NCBI GenBank assembly: GCA_963920525.1
Contig: OY986438.1
Span: forward strand, 131,408,920-131,472,919
DNA length: 64,000 nucleotides
Direction: 5' to 3'
DNA from: Dichetophora obliterata
Lineage: Eukaryota > Arthropoda > Insecta > Diptera > Sciomyzidae
In this document: piece by piece, positions 1 to 9,934 of the stretch
How positions within the stretch are numbered: the stretch's first letter is position 1
How the letters are laid out: every line of letters begins with the position of its first letter
Translations under genes and position numbers: made by a program
The notes under the pieces: generated by a model
Database searches by the model: none
The model's input: the letters and a program-made list of their open reading frames with translations, nothing else
What the model was told of the DNA's origin: nothing

Positions 1-575
1 GTCAACATAGGCAACGCTCGCTGCGCCATTCAGTGGTGCAGCGACTGTTGCTGTTGCCGCTGATGAACTATCAACAATTTGTACCGGTGAACTATTACCA
101 GTCACACCGACCAATTTATTTGTATATGTTGATATCTGTTCCGAAGACGATGAAGACTTCTGATTCGGATTTTGATGATTTTGGTTCGTCCGCTCAACTT
201 TGGTGTCTTTGCTACCAAAACTACTACTTTTTTGAAAACTATTACTACTACTATCACTACTAATATTGCTACTAAAACTATCGTCTATAAAATTGCTACT
301 AGTTTCCTCATCGTAAAAAACATTTTGTTCACCTTCGTTGTTGTTGCTTGTTATCTCATCAGCAGCAGCATTGCCAGTAGCTATGGGCTCAACAGCATTT
401 GCGGATTCAGGTAGAGGAAGATCAACGCCATCGGAAATGCCAGAGCTCAAGGCGGAGTTTGAAGCTGCGGGTGCCAAGTCCTCAATAGGTGCTGCGGGTG
501 CAACGGGAGTCTGTACTGGTTTGGCTGCCAATGGTCTGCTAACTTCATCATCATCATCGTCCTCATCATCATCAT
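1..575 (-). CDS. Secreted acidic protein, exon 3 (partial, runs off window)
   Basis: Third coding exon of a minus-strand gene. It begins right after a good acceptor (TTTCTAG at about 576-582) and stays open for all 575 bases to the window edge, so the stop lies outside. Joined in phase 1 to exon 2, it encodes an Asp/Glu run of about 11 residues, then an Ala/Pro-rich part (PVAPAAPIEDLAPAAS), then a long Ser/Asn/Gln-rich, probably disordered segment. No catalytic domain is visible. Open frame over low-complexity but non-triplet-repeat DNA, and agreement of both splice phases, argue that it is real. The plus-strand ORFs over the same bases are shadows. I do not recognise the family. The composition suggests an extracellular acidic or calcium-binding matrix-type protein, which is inference only. 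Confidence 0.72.
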
Positions 576-631
576 CTAGAAATGAATATTGTTTAAAATA
601 AGCCAGAAACTTTGTGACAACTCAAACTCAC

Positions 632-787
632 CACCTAAAATATCATCAAATAATCTGTCTAAATAATCATCGTCATCATCCTCTTCATCGTCATCGCTGG
701 CAGCGCCTGCAGCTGGTGCAGCTTGTCCCTGTGGAGTATCATCGTCTTCTTCATCATCATCGTCCTCCTCATCATCATCATCGTCAT
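632..787 (-). CDS. Secreted acidic protein, exon 2 (symmetric 156-bp exon)
   Basis: The exon is bounded by an acceptor (GGGGCTTTCAG, ending at 788) and a consensus donor GTGAGT (631-626). It is 156 bp, phase 1 on both sides, so it can be skipped or duplicated without changing frame. It encodes Asp/Glu tracts flanking a short Ala/Pro/Gly linker (QGQAAPAAGAAS) and ends in a less acidic amphipathic motif, YLDRLFDDILG. This layout (APAA, acidic run, then a hydrophobic D/L motif) matches the end of exon 1, which suggests exon duplication. An 87-aa plus-strand ORF and a 101-aa minus-strand ORF overlap it. The minus-strand one is the exon read through its splice sites. Confidence 0.75.
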
Positions 788-1709
788 CTGAAAGCCCCGA
801 AATAAATAGAACTGTTATATTTATGCGAAGCACAAAAAAAGAAGAAGAAGAAAATAAAATGTTATTGTTTTTTATGGTCAAAAATTCTGTTATTTAAAAA
901 TTTCTGTTAGTGCACGTTTGTGGATGGTGAAAAGAAGTTTTCTGCTGAAACTGTAGAATTACTGAAAAGTCAAGAAATATCAAAGGTATATCCGAAAAAT
1001 GGTGCAGGAACTTATGTACTCCAGAGAACAGTTTATAGAAGTGCTAAAATAAAGTTATCAAAAACAAAATCCAATTTATGTGACAGCAAAGAGTTTTAGC
1101 TAAGGTTATAGTTAATAAAATAATTGTTTCATCTACTTACGATGCAGTTAGAGATGAAATTTATAAAACTATTGCATAAAACTTATTTAATTTGAAGAGA
1201 GGAAAAAAATTAATTAACAATAATACTTTATATATATAATTATTAGTTTTTGAAATTTTAGAAGAATGTCAATATTATACAAAGTAAACTGATATGAAAT
1301 TCTGGATGAAACAAAGTAAATATTTATATAACCTTACGATATAAGAGAATATAAATTAGAACTATAATGATGTGCAACTACAAACAAAGAGAAGAAAAAG
1401 TATTTTAGAAAACAAGAACAAATGCATCATATATAGGACTATTAGAAGTAAAGGTTTAGTATTAGATTTTGAAAAAATTGTTTTATTTTATATTTTGATT
1501 TCTACTATTGAATGCTATTGACAACCACATTCAAAGTATACCTGAGACTATTATATTCTCATTTTTTCAATGTTTCACATTTAAAACAACTTTATTTCAA
1601 AGTTCTCTATTAAATATTATAAAATATATTTCACTTTCGCAAAGGATGATTAAGGTAAATTATAAAATCCATGACTCGCGATTATATGTATTCTAAAGTT
1701 GTAAATATG

Positions 1710-2582
1710 TAAGGGAGAGTTGTCTACAGTGGGACCGGTTTTGGTTTTTATCATAATTTTGATGATAAATGAGAATGTTTTCCAGTTTCAAATATATCAC
1801 TGGATTGGTATTTTAAATAACTATCTTTTCGCTTAATAGAGTTTATAGTTTTGTAAGAAAATTTCATTGTATATTTCCAAAAATCTGAAAGACTTAAAAT
1901 CAGCTCCAAAAATTTTTGTGTTCTAATTTGGGGAATATTATCAAACAATCAATAAAACCACAAAAAGCGTAAAGTCATTAAAGTGAAAACTCCAAATTAT
2001 GAATTTTAATTTTTTCAGTTGACCTTTAACATAATATATCAGACATTGTTTTTCAATCCTAGTCACAACACCACGAACGCAATTCATCAGTTCTTCGTCA
2101 TCAACTTGCGAAATATCATCAAATTTCACGTTCACCTTTTCCAGATACCGGTAAAACTGGTCTTCGGTATGTTGTATGCATGCGCAGTGGGTCCCACATT
2201 GGAAGACACTTGAAGTCCCACATTATAAATTCATGGCCATATTGATATAGCAACAGAAATCACTTTGAAATCTTAAAATTAAACGAAAAACAATCACAAT
2301 GCTAAAAATATGCATATCTTTGCTTATCTTTTTATGGCACAAAAAATAATGACAAAATAATTCTGCCAAAAATGATGAAAAAACTTTTTTTCAGAAATTT
2401 TTTTGACTATGTTTGCCACGATTATAAGCAACGCGTATTTTTTTCTTCAAATCAACATGAAAAGGAATGGCGCATCGAAGCTACGATGTCAATGATAAAA
2501 TATTGATGATGCCTGTGGAAAAATCAGATAAAAGTTGGAGTGCCACATAAGAAAAGGCTGCGCTCTAGACAACTCTCCCTTA
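1710..2582. mobile_element. TA-flanked inverted-repeat element (Tc1/mariner-like MITE)
   Basis: Perfect 17-bp inverted ends, TAAGGGAGAGTTGTCTA at 1710 and its complement ending at 2582, with TA at both outer edges as expected for a TA target duplication. Length about 873 bp. Inside, two consecutive minus-strand open stretches (2135-1941 and 1948-1751) are non-repetitive but match no family I recognise; they could be remains of a transposase. The superfamily call rests on the TA target only. Confidence 0.62.
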
Positions 2583-3079
2583 ATTAATAAAAATTTCTAG
2601 ATTCCAGATATTCCATAATACATAATTAAATACTAGTATAAAAGCCTGTGCTACGACACTTTCTTTTTGGAGCCATTTGCCCAAAGCACTCTTTTCTCTT
2701 TTTAAAGGTTGATTTTTTTATTCACTTGATTTTTGCAAAATACAAATGTACCACTCTAAATAACACTTAACGTATTGAACCAGTGCTAAAAAATTCAAGT
2801 GTAAAAGTTCAAAAAGTAACAATCATAGTTACCAAGAGTTTGTTAACAATCATAGTCATACAAAACTTTACAATCTGGCCTTGCAAATTTTATATAAGTA
2901 GCAACTCAGGTGTCGTTTCGCGGCATTTTTTGGTACAATGGCCTCAAATCGACTCAAAAGAATTTCATTAAATTATTTTAATGAACTTTTTTATAAAAAG
3001 ATGAAAAAGACGTAGTTAGATCAAACACGCATTATTGTTAAAACCCAATATTGTCACTGATAAGTGTCAAAAATATTTT

Positions 3080-3290
3080 CTGTGCACTCTTTTAGGCTGA
3101 ACATTTTTGAGAATAGTGTGCCTTGTAAAATTACTTTACTGTCAAAAAATAATTACAATTTGAGAAATACTGTGTGCGGAGCAGCAGGCTTGCCTTTTAT
3201 GTATTAAGATGTACATTCTTTCAGGCTGAACAGTTTGAGAGATATTGGACACGGAGCAGCGTGCTTGCCTTTTATATATTAAGATTAAAA
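3080..3290. repeat. Short tandem duplication (about 80-bp period)
   Basis: Two to three imperfect copies share 'cggagcag..gcttgccttttat.tattaag' and a 'ttaggctgaac..ttgaga' block, at about 3147-3208 and 3228-3285, with a weaker first copy. A related 'gtgccttgccttttatgtaattaa' stretch lies near 13690. No coding potential was recognised. Confidence 0.45.
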
Positions 3291-3388
3291 GTTATTTTTA
3301 TTGCATTTCATACGATGCTGGTTGGTTTAGATGGTGATTCTACATGCAAGTGGAATCCAAGTAGCTCTAGTGAGCCGTTTTGATAACA

Positions 3389-4325
3389 TAACCTCGTGTT
3401 TCTGTTAGTTGACTGGGTAGCGCACTGCTAGGTTATAACCATCCGGTGCGATTGGTGAACGTTAGGAGATTGTTGATTTTTGTTGTTGAGAGTTCCTCTA
3501 GGTTGCTGAGGAAGAGCCTGCCAAGCTTTTTTAGTCTGGACCTGGCCAGGGCCGGGCAGGTGCACAGAAAGTGTGTTAGTGTTTCTTTTTCATTTGGGTC
3601 ATCGCAGCTGCGACAGTGGGTGTTTAAAGGTAGTCCAATTCTCTCGGCATGAACTCCGATGCACCAGTGACCCATAATAATAGCCGGTAATCTGGCTATG
3701 TCATTCCGGGGTTTTGAGAGCATCTGTTGAGTTCTGCTTATGTTGTAAAGGGGCCATATTTTTCTTGATGTGTTGCAGGTTGGTAGTTCTCTGGACCGAC
3801 TAAGGTTAAGTAGTAAGAACGAATTCCTCCCTTGACTGTGTTCAGTGGAACTTAGACTGGTTCCGCTCTGGAAACGTCAAGGGAAGAACCCCGCCTAGCC
3901 AATTCATCCGCCTTTTCATTACCATAAAAGTTCCTATGGCCGGGAACCCAGATTATAGTAATGCTAAGTTGGTGACTTAGCCGGGCCAGTTCATCCTTAC
4001 ACTGCCTTACCAGTTTGGAGTTGGTACTGATCGCAGCTAAAGATTTAACGGCACCTTGGCTATCCGTCAGAATAGCTGCGTTAAGGTGGTTGGTGTTAGC
4101 TCTCCTTAAGGTGCGACAAGCTTCTCTTATCGCAAGAAGCTCGGCCTGAAAGACGCTGGCTGAGTTTGATAGACGAAAAGAGTCCTCCACCCCCAGTTTC
4201 TCAGAGTATATGCCCGCTCCCACTCCGCACTCCATCTTGGAGCCATCCGTGTAAAAGGACACATCGAAGGCTAGATCAATTCCCCCATTGCGCCATTCCA
4301 CCCTGGTGGGAAACGATGCTGAAGG
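3389..4325 (-). pseudogene. 5'-truncated non-LTR retrotransposon: RNase H and C-terminal Cys/His domain
   Basis: Minus-strand remnant of the 3' end of a LINE ORF2. The RNase H part (4325-3852) keeps all four catalytic acids in context: YTDGSK, FQAELLAI, LTDSQGA and GNEKADELARR (D52, E87, D113, D164 of the open frame), plus WVPGHR. After stops and frame changes at 3851-3724, a second frame (3723-3433) continues with MGHWCIGVHAERIGL and a CRSC...H...C motif (CTCPAL), ending in GWL. The reverse transcriptase is absent, and similarity begins abruptly near 4325, as in 5' truncation during target-primed reverse transcription. The arrangement fits RNase H-bearing lineages such as LOA or I. Clearly inactive. 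Confidence 0.85.
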
Positions 4326-4600
4326 TAGATTATAAATTGTATGAATTGCTGTATTTAAATTGAATAAGATGTATTTAAAAGTTAATATATTAATCATCAC
4401 TTGTGATTATAAGATTTTTCTAATAACTTTAAAAAGCTGAAGACGGAATACATTCGCTATGATTCTTAACATTTCGATATCAAGATTGACCCTTTATCGT
4501 AAAGCAATGAAATCTACTGTGCAGGCCACGTCACATGTGAAAATCACACACACAAAAAACCCAGACACAACAAAGCAAATGAATCTGATTGGCTTATTGG
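4326..4600. other. Spacer without recognised features
   Basis: AT-rich DNA between the LINE fragment and the next repeat. Short ORFs here show no recognisable domain. Confidence 0.4.
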
Positions 4601-5640
4601 GAAACAAACGAAAGCCTGAAGGAAACAAGAGTGGGTAGACTACGAAGAACCGCTCAAAGAGGATACGAGGATAATAAGAAACACTGTATATCTTCATTCT
4701 CTCTCATTATCTCGCAGGCTAAATACTACAGCTGCATATGTTTGTCTCATTTTACTGTCGCTTTTTCGTTTCATAAAGTTTCAAATCACAACGGTGCTAA
4801 AGAGTGTCCCTTCAAAAGATTACGATAAAATTTCAATGATTTTAAGCGGGGATTTGAATTTCAATTTTACATTGGATATCCCTATGACACCCCTCCTCAA
4901 CACCAAATTAAATTAAAGAATGTGCACCAGTCGCAATGAACCGAACAGATGATCAAAAATAGTGACTGACGCTGAATATCAATGATATATTGATCAAATC
5001 CAAACCAAAGCATTTATTTCATATTTTAGCTACCAAAAGCAATTCGTGCCATTTGTTAAAATTGAAAACATTCACTTTGAATTATACTTTGAATAATAAA
5101 ATGTGATATGAAATATCTTTTCAACTTGGTAGCAATTATATATTAAATAAATCCTACAACGATCCCACTCGTAATACAGCATTCGTCTCATTTTCTCGCA
5201 GGCTAGATTTCTGAAGGTTTAACTTCTGCCGTGCGTGGCGGCCACAACAATATTTTTTTTTTTGCTGGTACTTACGACATATTTTATTTTTCGATATACT
5301 TGTAAAATGTTTTATTAAAAAGCTTTAAATGATAAAGTGAAACTATTGTTAAATTGCACACAGGGAAAACAATTGTCAAGAGTTGGGAGACTACGAGACC
5401 GAAGAACAAATAGGAGACACCTATGTTTTCGATTGGATTTTACAAATTTTCATAAAAGTAGTCTCTAAATTTGTCCGACTGTTCAACAACAACTACAAAG
5501 TTTCAAATATCTTTGAATTTTGTTTGTTTACTTAATAAGCAGTAGTTTGTTTTTTTAATGTCATCTTTCGTTTCATCGATTTTCAAATTGCAACGGTGCT
5601 AAAGAAGTTTCACTTTAAAAAAAGTTGTTTTACTCAGTTC
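4600..5640. repeat. Imperfect direct repeats about 780 bp apart
   Basis: Two related blocks, about 4625-4830 and 5375-5625, share 'agag(t)tggg.agactacga', 'tttcgtttcat', and 'caacggtgctaaagag' followed by a similar tail. A third partial match, 'tctcattttctcgcaggcta', is near 5190 and 4705. They may be terminal or subterminal parts of an unrecognised element, or an old segmental duplication. No coding region was found. Confidence 0.4.
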
Positions 5641-5839
5641 ATACTTTGTGTTAGTAAAATAAACCTTTTTATGCATTTAACTGTTGTATTTGCTAAGTCT
5701 CTACACTCTGCTTAGTTTCGCTGATGCTTGCTAACATTCAAAAAACGTTTTTCTTGCGTGTTAATCTCGATTGAATCTTCCAAATTTTCTTTCGCACGTA
5801 CTATACTCAACTAGAGTTGCAAGGAATTGCATCTATGCA

Positions 5840-7695
5840 AATAAAACTAGCACTGAAAGCCAAAGAAATGATTTAAGTCATTCAATAATTTTTTTGATTT
5901 TATGACTTAAAGTTTAGAAATCCGCAATAATTTTGAAGTCATGACTTTGAAACCAATTTGCAAAAATGTATGTTGAAGTCTTTTGATTGTTTCACTATGA
6001 TTGAAGTCGTGCTCTTTTAAGTCATTGGTTGCGTTCAATTGTAATCAATTTGAAGTCAATGAAGTCATTAGAAGTCAACAATAATCATGTTATAAATCGC
6101 TAAAATTGTGAAATAACTTAAAGGCAATTGAAGTCTTTTGATTGCATTTAAAAATGTTTGAAGTCATTTTGCATGCAGAATTAATTTTTGCTTTATTAAG
6201 CAGAATAAGGATTTGAAAATAAAGGTAGAACCAAGATTTTTTTTGGGGAAAAACTACCCCGGGAACTATGAAAAAAAGTTAAAAAATTTAAATTTTGTCA
6301 GGAATACAAAACGAGTTATATATTAAGTTTTCTATTTTACATTCTTAGCTTATTTTATTTAATTTTTAAATTGATTCGTTTTTACTACTCATAGCTTTTA
6401 AATTTGCTTACGGCAAAAATAATGTTAAGGCTTCAATGGCTTCAACGATTTCCCTTGATCATGATTTAATTATTTTTAAAGATTTTATTCAATCATTTGG
6501 CTTCAACCAAGTCTTAATGTGATAGCAATATTTTCCAAAGGATTAAGGAATGCATTCAATTTAGTTTTTCAGCCATAACTGCGATTTAAATTATATGAAA
6601 TCAGCAATAACTTTAATTTTTTTATGCATTCAATAACTCAAAATTGATTTCAGGTCATTTTGTGTTGAAGTCATTGTTATCGAAAATTATTTAAGGATTG
6701 CAATCATAACTACGGATGTGACGGATGTCATTTTGAGGATGCGGATGCAAATGCGGATGTTTTTAATTATATTAGAACCATATATTTTAAAATTGTTAGT
6801 ATGTACTTTTTTTTAGTAAAAACCTGTTTAAGATAAAAAATAAAAAACCCATTTACAAAAAAAAATAAAATAAAGATAATACCATTTCAATTAAGGTAGT
6901 AGTCCAGTGTGACGGATTCCAGAAATCAATTTTTTTTACTTTTTTCTCAATAAAAATATCTTAGCGATATACTCTTAAAGTTTCAAACTGAAATTTAAAA
7001 TACATTTAAAGTTACAGCAAAAAAAAAAGTGCACCGTAGTGTGTAAAAACTTTAAACACATTTTTTCCAAAACTACGATTTCAAAACTGGTTGAAATAAA
7101 TAGATTTTAAACAACTTTTTTTTACAAGTCTGCCATTTTTTATTTATTTTTTTTAAATATGCATGTTTTTGGTTAACCCGAATCACCCTGAATAAATTTT
7201 TTTCTAAATTTTTAGAATGACCTGTTAACGCAAATATAAAATGGTTTAAACTAAAATAAGCACATTTTAAGTGTTTGTGTTTGCGTGTCCATATGGCAAC
7301 GACAGGGTGTTTCGGGTTAATGCACTAAACTAAAGCATGCAAAACTATATTCTCTTTGAATTTTTCATTTCAGATTGCCACGTGAGGCTGGGTGCTTCCC
7401 TGGAACAACTCGCCTTTTTTTCGAGGACTCTACATTGATATAAATATTTATAAACAAATTGATGTAATGTTGAACACTTTAAGACACCAATAAAAACAAG
7501 TTAAAATTTAAAAACGATCGCATTTCATTTTCTTATTTAAAAGATCTTATTTTCTTATTAGTTTTAGTGCGGATCTTAGATGCAGGTGCGAATATAAAAA
7601 AAGAAATAATGCGGAGTTATGTCACATCCCTAATCATAACCTGAAGTCATTGGCTATAAAGTCACTGATTGCGATACTAAACTATTGCAAGCTTT
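5840..7695. mobile_element. Element rich in AAGTCATT/GAAGTCA motifs, split by a hAT MITE
   Basis: 5870-6180, 6480-6700 and 7640-7680 carry dozens of GAAGTCA or TGACTTC motifs in both orientations, a pattern typical of subterminal transposase-binding repeats in hAT-type elements. The sequence either side of the nested MITE (6711-7632) reads continuously, so this is the older element. Its exact ends and target duplication were not identified. Confidence 0.4.
6711..7632. mobile_element. hAT-type MITE with perfect 8-bp target duplication
   Basis: Ends TACGGATGTGAC (6711) and GTCACATCCCTA (7632) form an imperfect inverted repeat of the TAGGGATG type. They are bracketed by identical ATCATAAC octamers at 6703-6710 and 7633-7640. 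Subterminal 'gcggatg' or 'gtgcggat' motifs occur at both ends. The 922-bp interior is AT-rich and has no transposase ORF, so the element is non-autonomous. An 8-bp target duplication is diagnostic for hAT among the common superfamilies. It sits inside an older repeat. Confidence 0.82.
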
Positions 7696-7799
7696 TACTA
7701 GTATGTATTCAACGCTACGTTTAAAATAGCCATTAAAGCCATCGAGGTTCTTCTCCACGTAGTAGTCGGTTCCTATATCAATTGTTAAGTTGAGTTGGT

Positions 7800-8040
7800 G
7801 TAGAAAACTATTTTTTTTTTAATTTTTTAATATTTCCGAAACCTTTTATTTTTGTTATCCAAGCCTTCATCCAAAAATATTTGTGTGTAAATATTACTAA
7901 TAACTGCGTCATTGAATAAAATTCGTAGAATCTAAGTATATTAGTACATATTAAGAATATTTTATTCGTATTCGTACTAAAACAAATGTATATTGTACGC
8001 ACACATTTGTTACATTAACGAACTATCATAATATCTAAAA
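7800..8040. repeat. ATTCGTA-motif repeat region, left part
   Basis: Contains several TTCGTA/TACGAA motifs (7920-7980). The same motif is dense at 8500-8780 and 9600-9660, flanking the tRNA-like repeats. This may be one element with subterminal repeats interrupted by others. No terminal repeat was resolved. Confidence 0.35.
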
Positions 8041-8053
8041 ACGAAAAAAAAAA

Positions 8054-8455
8054 CATTCTGTCTGAGCTGTAGTTTGAACCTTGGCTCTTTAGCTTTCGAG
8101 CCACGTACTCTACTACTAGGCTACAGCCAATTTACAATCATACAGTTCCTTATATTTGGTAGCTGATTGATAAACCAGCCAAAAAAAAACAAAACATTCT
8201 GTCTGATCTGGGGTTTAAACGTCACCTCTTTAGCTTGAGGGCCACGCACTCCACTAGTAGGCTACAGTCACTTTACATTCATACAGTTCCGTTTAATCTG
8301 TAGTTGTTCGACAAACCAGCTCCCCAAAAAAAACTCTGTCTGAGCTAGAATTTGAACCTTGGCACTTTAACTTATGGGACACGCACTCTACTAGTAGGTT
8401 ACAGCCACTTTACAATCATACAGTTCTTTATATTCTGTATGTTCGACAAGTCAGG
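8054..8455 (-). repeat. Three tandem tRNA-like (SINE-type) units of about 140 bp
   Basis: Units start at about 8054, 8195 and 8334. Read on the minus strand, each has an A-box-like TAGCCTAGTAGTAGAGT and a B-box-like GGTTCAAACT, spaced as in a tRNA, followed by a conserved non-tRNA segment. They do not fold into a full tRNA cloverleaf by eye, so they are more likely a tandem tRNA-derived repeat than working tRNA genes. Poly-A-like stretches separate the units. Confidence 0.6.
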
Positions 8456-8459
8456 CTGA

Positions 8460-8820
8460 ACGATTTCGTTTTTAAATTTTGTAAACTCAATTAATAATTC
8501 GCACATTCTACGAATTATTTGTACGGTTAACCTACGAATGAATTTTTTCTACTAATAAGAATTTTCATTCGTAAATAGTACAAAAGTATTAGTAAATACT
8601 ACGAATTTAATGAAAAAAATTACGAATTTATTCGTGCGAGAATTTTACGAATATTATTATTTATATGTACACCATCATTTGAACAACGCACTGATAAGAA
8701 TTGATTTATTTTTTTTTTACGAATATCATTACTATATACGAATGTATATATATTCTATATACATACTATACACTATAAACGAATATATGCGTAGATACTA
8801 CATCAGGTATATCAGATAAC
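8460..8820. repeat. TACGAAT-rich region, right part
   Basis: About a dozen ACGAAT/ATTCGT motifs in both orientations within 360 bp, in AT-rich DNA. The 69-aa plus-strand ORF over it is low complexity (Tyr/Ile-rich) and not a gene. It is probably the subterminal region of a DNA transposon. Confidence 0.35.
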
Positions 8821-9670
8821 TAGTGTCCGACCGAACATTCGGTTTCGGTTACGGCCTTAATATGGCCGAATAGCCGAAACTAGCCGAAACTTTTGGTAAA
8901 AATTCTTAAGTCATTTAATTCAAATATATAAGTTCGGTTTAATAAAAATTTTTCAACGCAATGTACAAAACAAAAATTATGAATTCGTCTATAATTTGAT
9001 TTATGGTGTTAACGCAAAACATATTGGTTAATTTTATGCGTTCGATACTATCATTTTCGATTTTTTCATATCTATTGCAATTAATATTAAAGTTTTATAA
9101 ATACTAAAGCCAAAAATTGGTAATTAAACTTTCAAACGAATTCTGTGTGTGTGTGGAATAAAGGAAAAGAAAAAGAAATATTTCTATTTTTATTATATTA
9201 AACCTTTAAAAAAACAAAAATACTTAGTTTTGTAGTTCTATAAAAATGTGCATTGTAGGTGCATACTATTTTGAATGTGTTCGGAAGATATAAATTATGC
9301 AATACTTTTGTAATAAAAAATAAAATAAAAAAATGATCTCATTTAATATTAAAGTAAACTTAAATTAATTACTATAAACTTCATTATTCAAATAATACTT
9401 TTTTATATTATTTTTTTTTATGTGTATGAAAGTACTTTTGTTTCCTATTAATAAAAAAAAAATTGTTTGTAAAAACTTAAATTTTCATATTAATAAGCAG
9501 TTTCGGTTTCAGTTTCGGTTTCGGCCAAATATTATGAAATGGCCGAATATTAGTTTCAGTTTCAGCCAAAATTCCAATATAACAGTACAAATACTTTGTA
9601 TATTGTACGAATATTTGTAGAATGAACGAATATTTTGTTTACGAATATCATTCGTAGAAATTTTACTAAG
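8821..9670. mobile_element. Probable hAT relic with TTCGGTTTCGG motifs
   Basis: Begins with TAGTGTCCGACCGAACATTC (8821), resembling a hAT terminus. CGGTTTCGG, GGCCGAATA and GCCGAAAC motifs cluster at 8830-8900 and again at 9495-9575. The right terminus is not preserved, and no target duplication was found. The interior is AT-rich without a transposase. Confidence 0.4.
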
Positions 9671-9775
9671 AAATGTTTTGAGTGTACCTGACTTTTTCAA
9701 AATCATGTTCTTTTGGTATCTCAATTATTATTTTCTTATCAAATATTTAAAAACTTCAATTCCTCATGTTGAGGT

Positions 9776-9822
9776 GACACGAGAAGCAATTCTATTGCCT
9801 CGCGTGTCTTGCTTGTCGTTGG
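9776..9822. repeat. Hairpin related to the perfect hairpin at 39.3 kb
   Basis: GACACGAGAAGCAAT and ATTGCCTCGCGTGTC form a 15-bp stem with one mismatch, followed by TTGCTTGTCGTTGG. The same stem and 3' flank recur in the 35-bp-arm hairpin at 39297-39386. Here the distal left arm is missing. Confidence 0.65.
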
Positions 9823-9934
9823 TTTTCGTTTTCGATTTACAACATTAGGTGGTATGTTTACACAAAGAATAGTGATAGAGACAGAAGTGAGAGCGAACAA
9901 TTGTAGTCGCTTACAACAATCTACAAATGCAGAA

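Noticed and set aside
33..601. Plus-strand ORFs over the acidic gene
   Set aside because: They are antisense to exon 3, which has better splice signals and matching phases on the minus strand.
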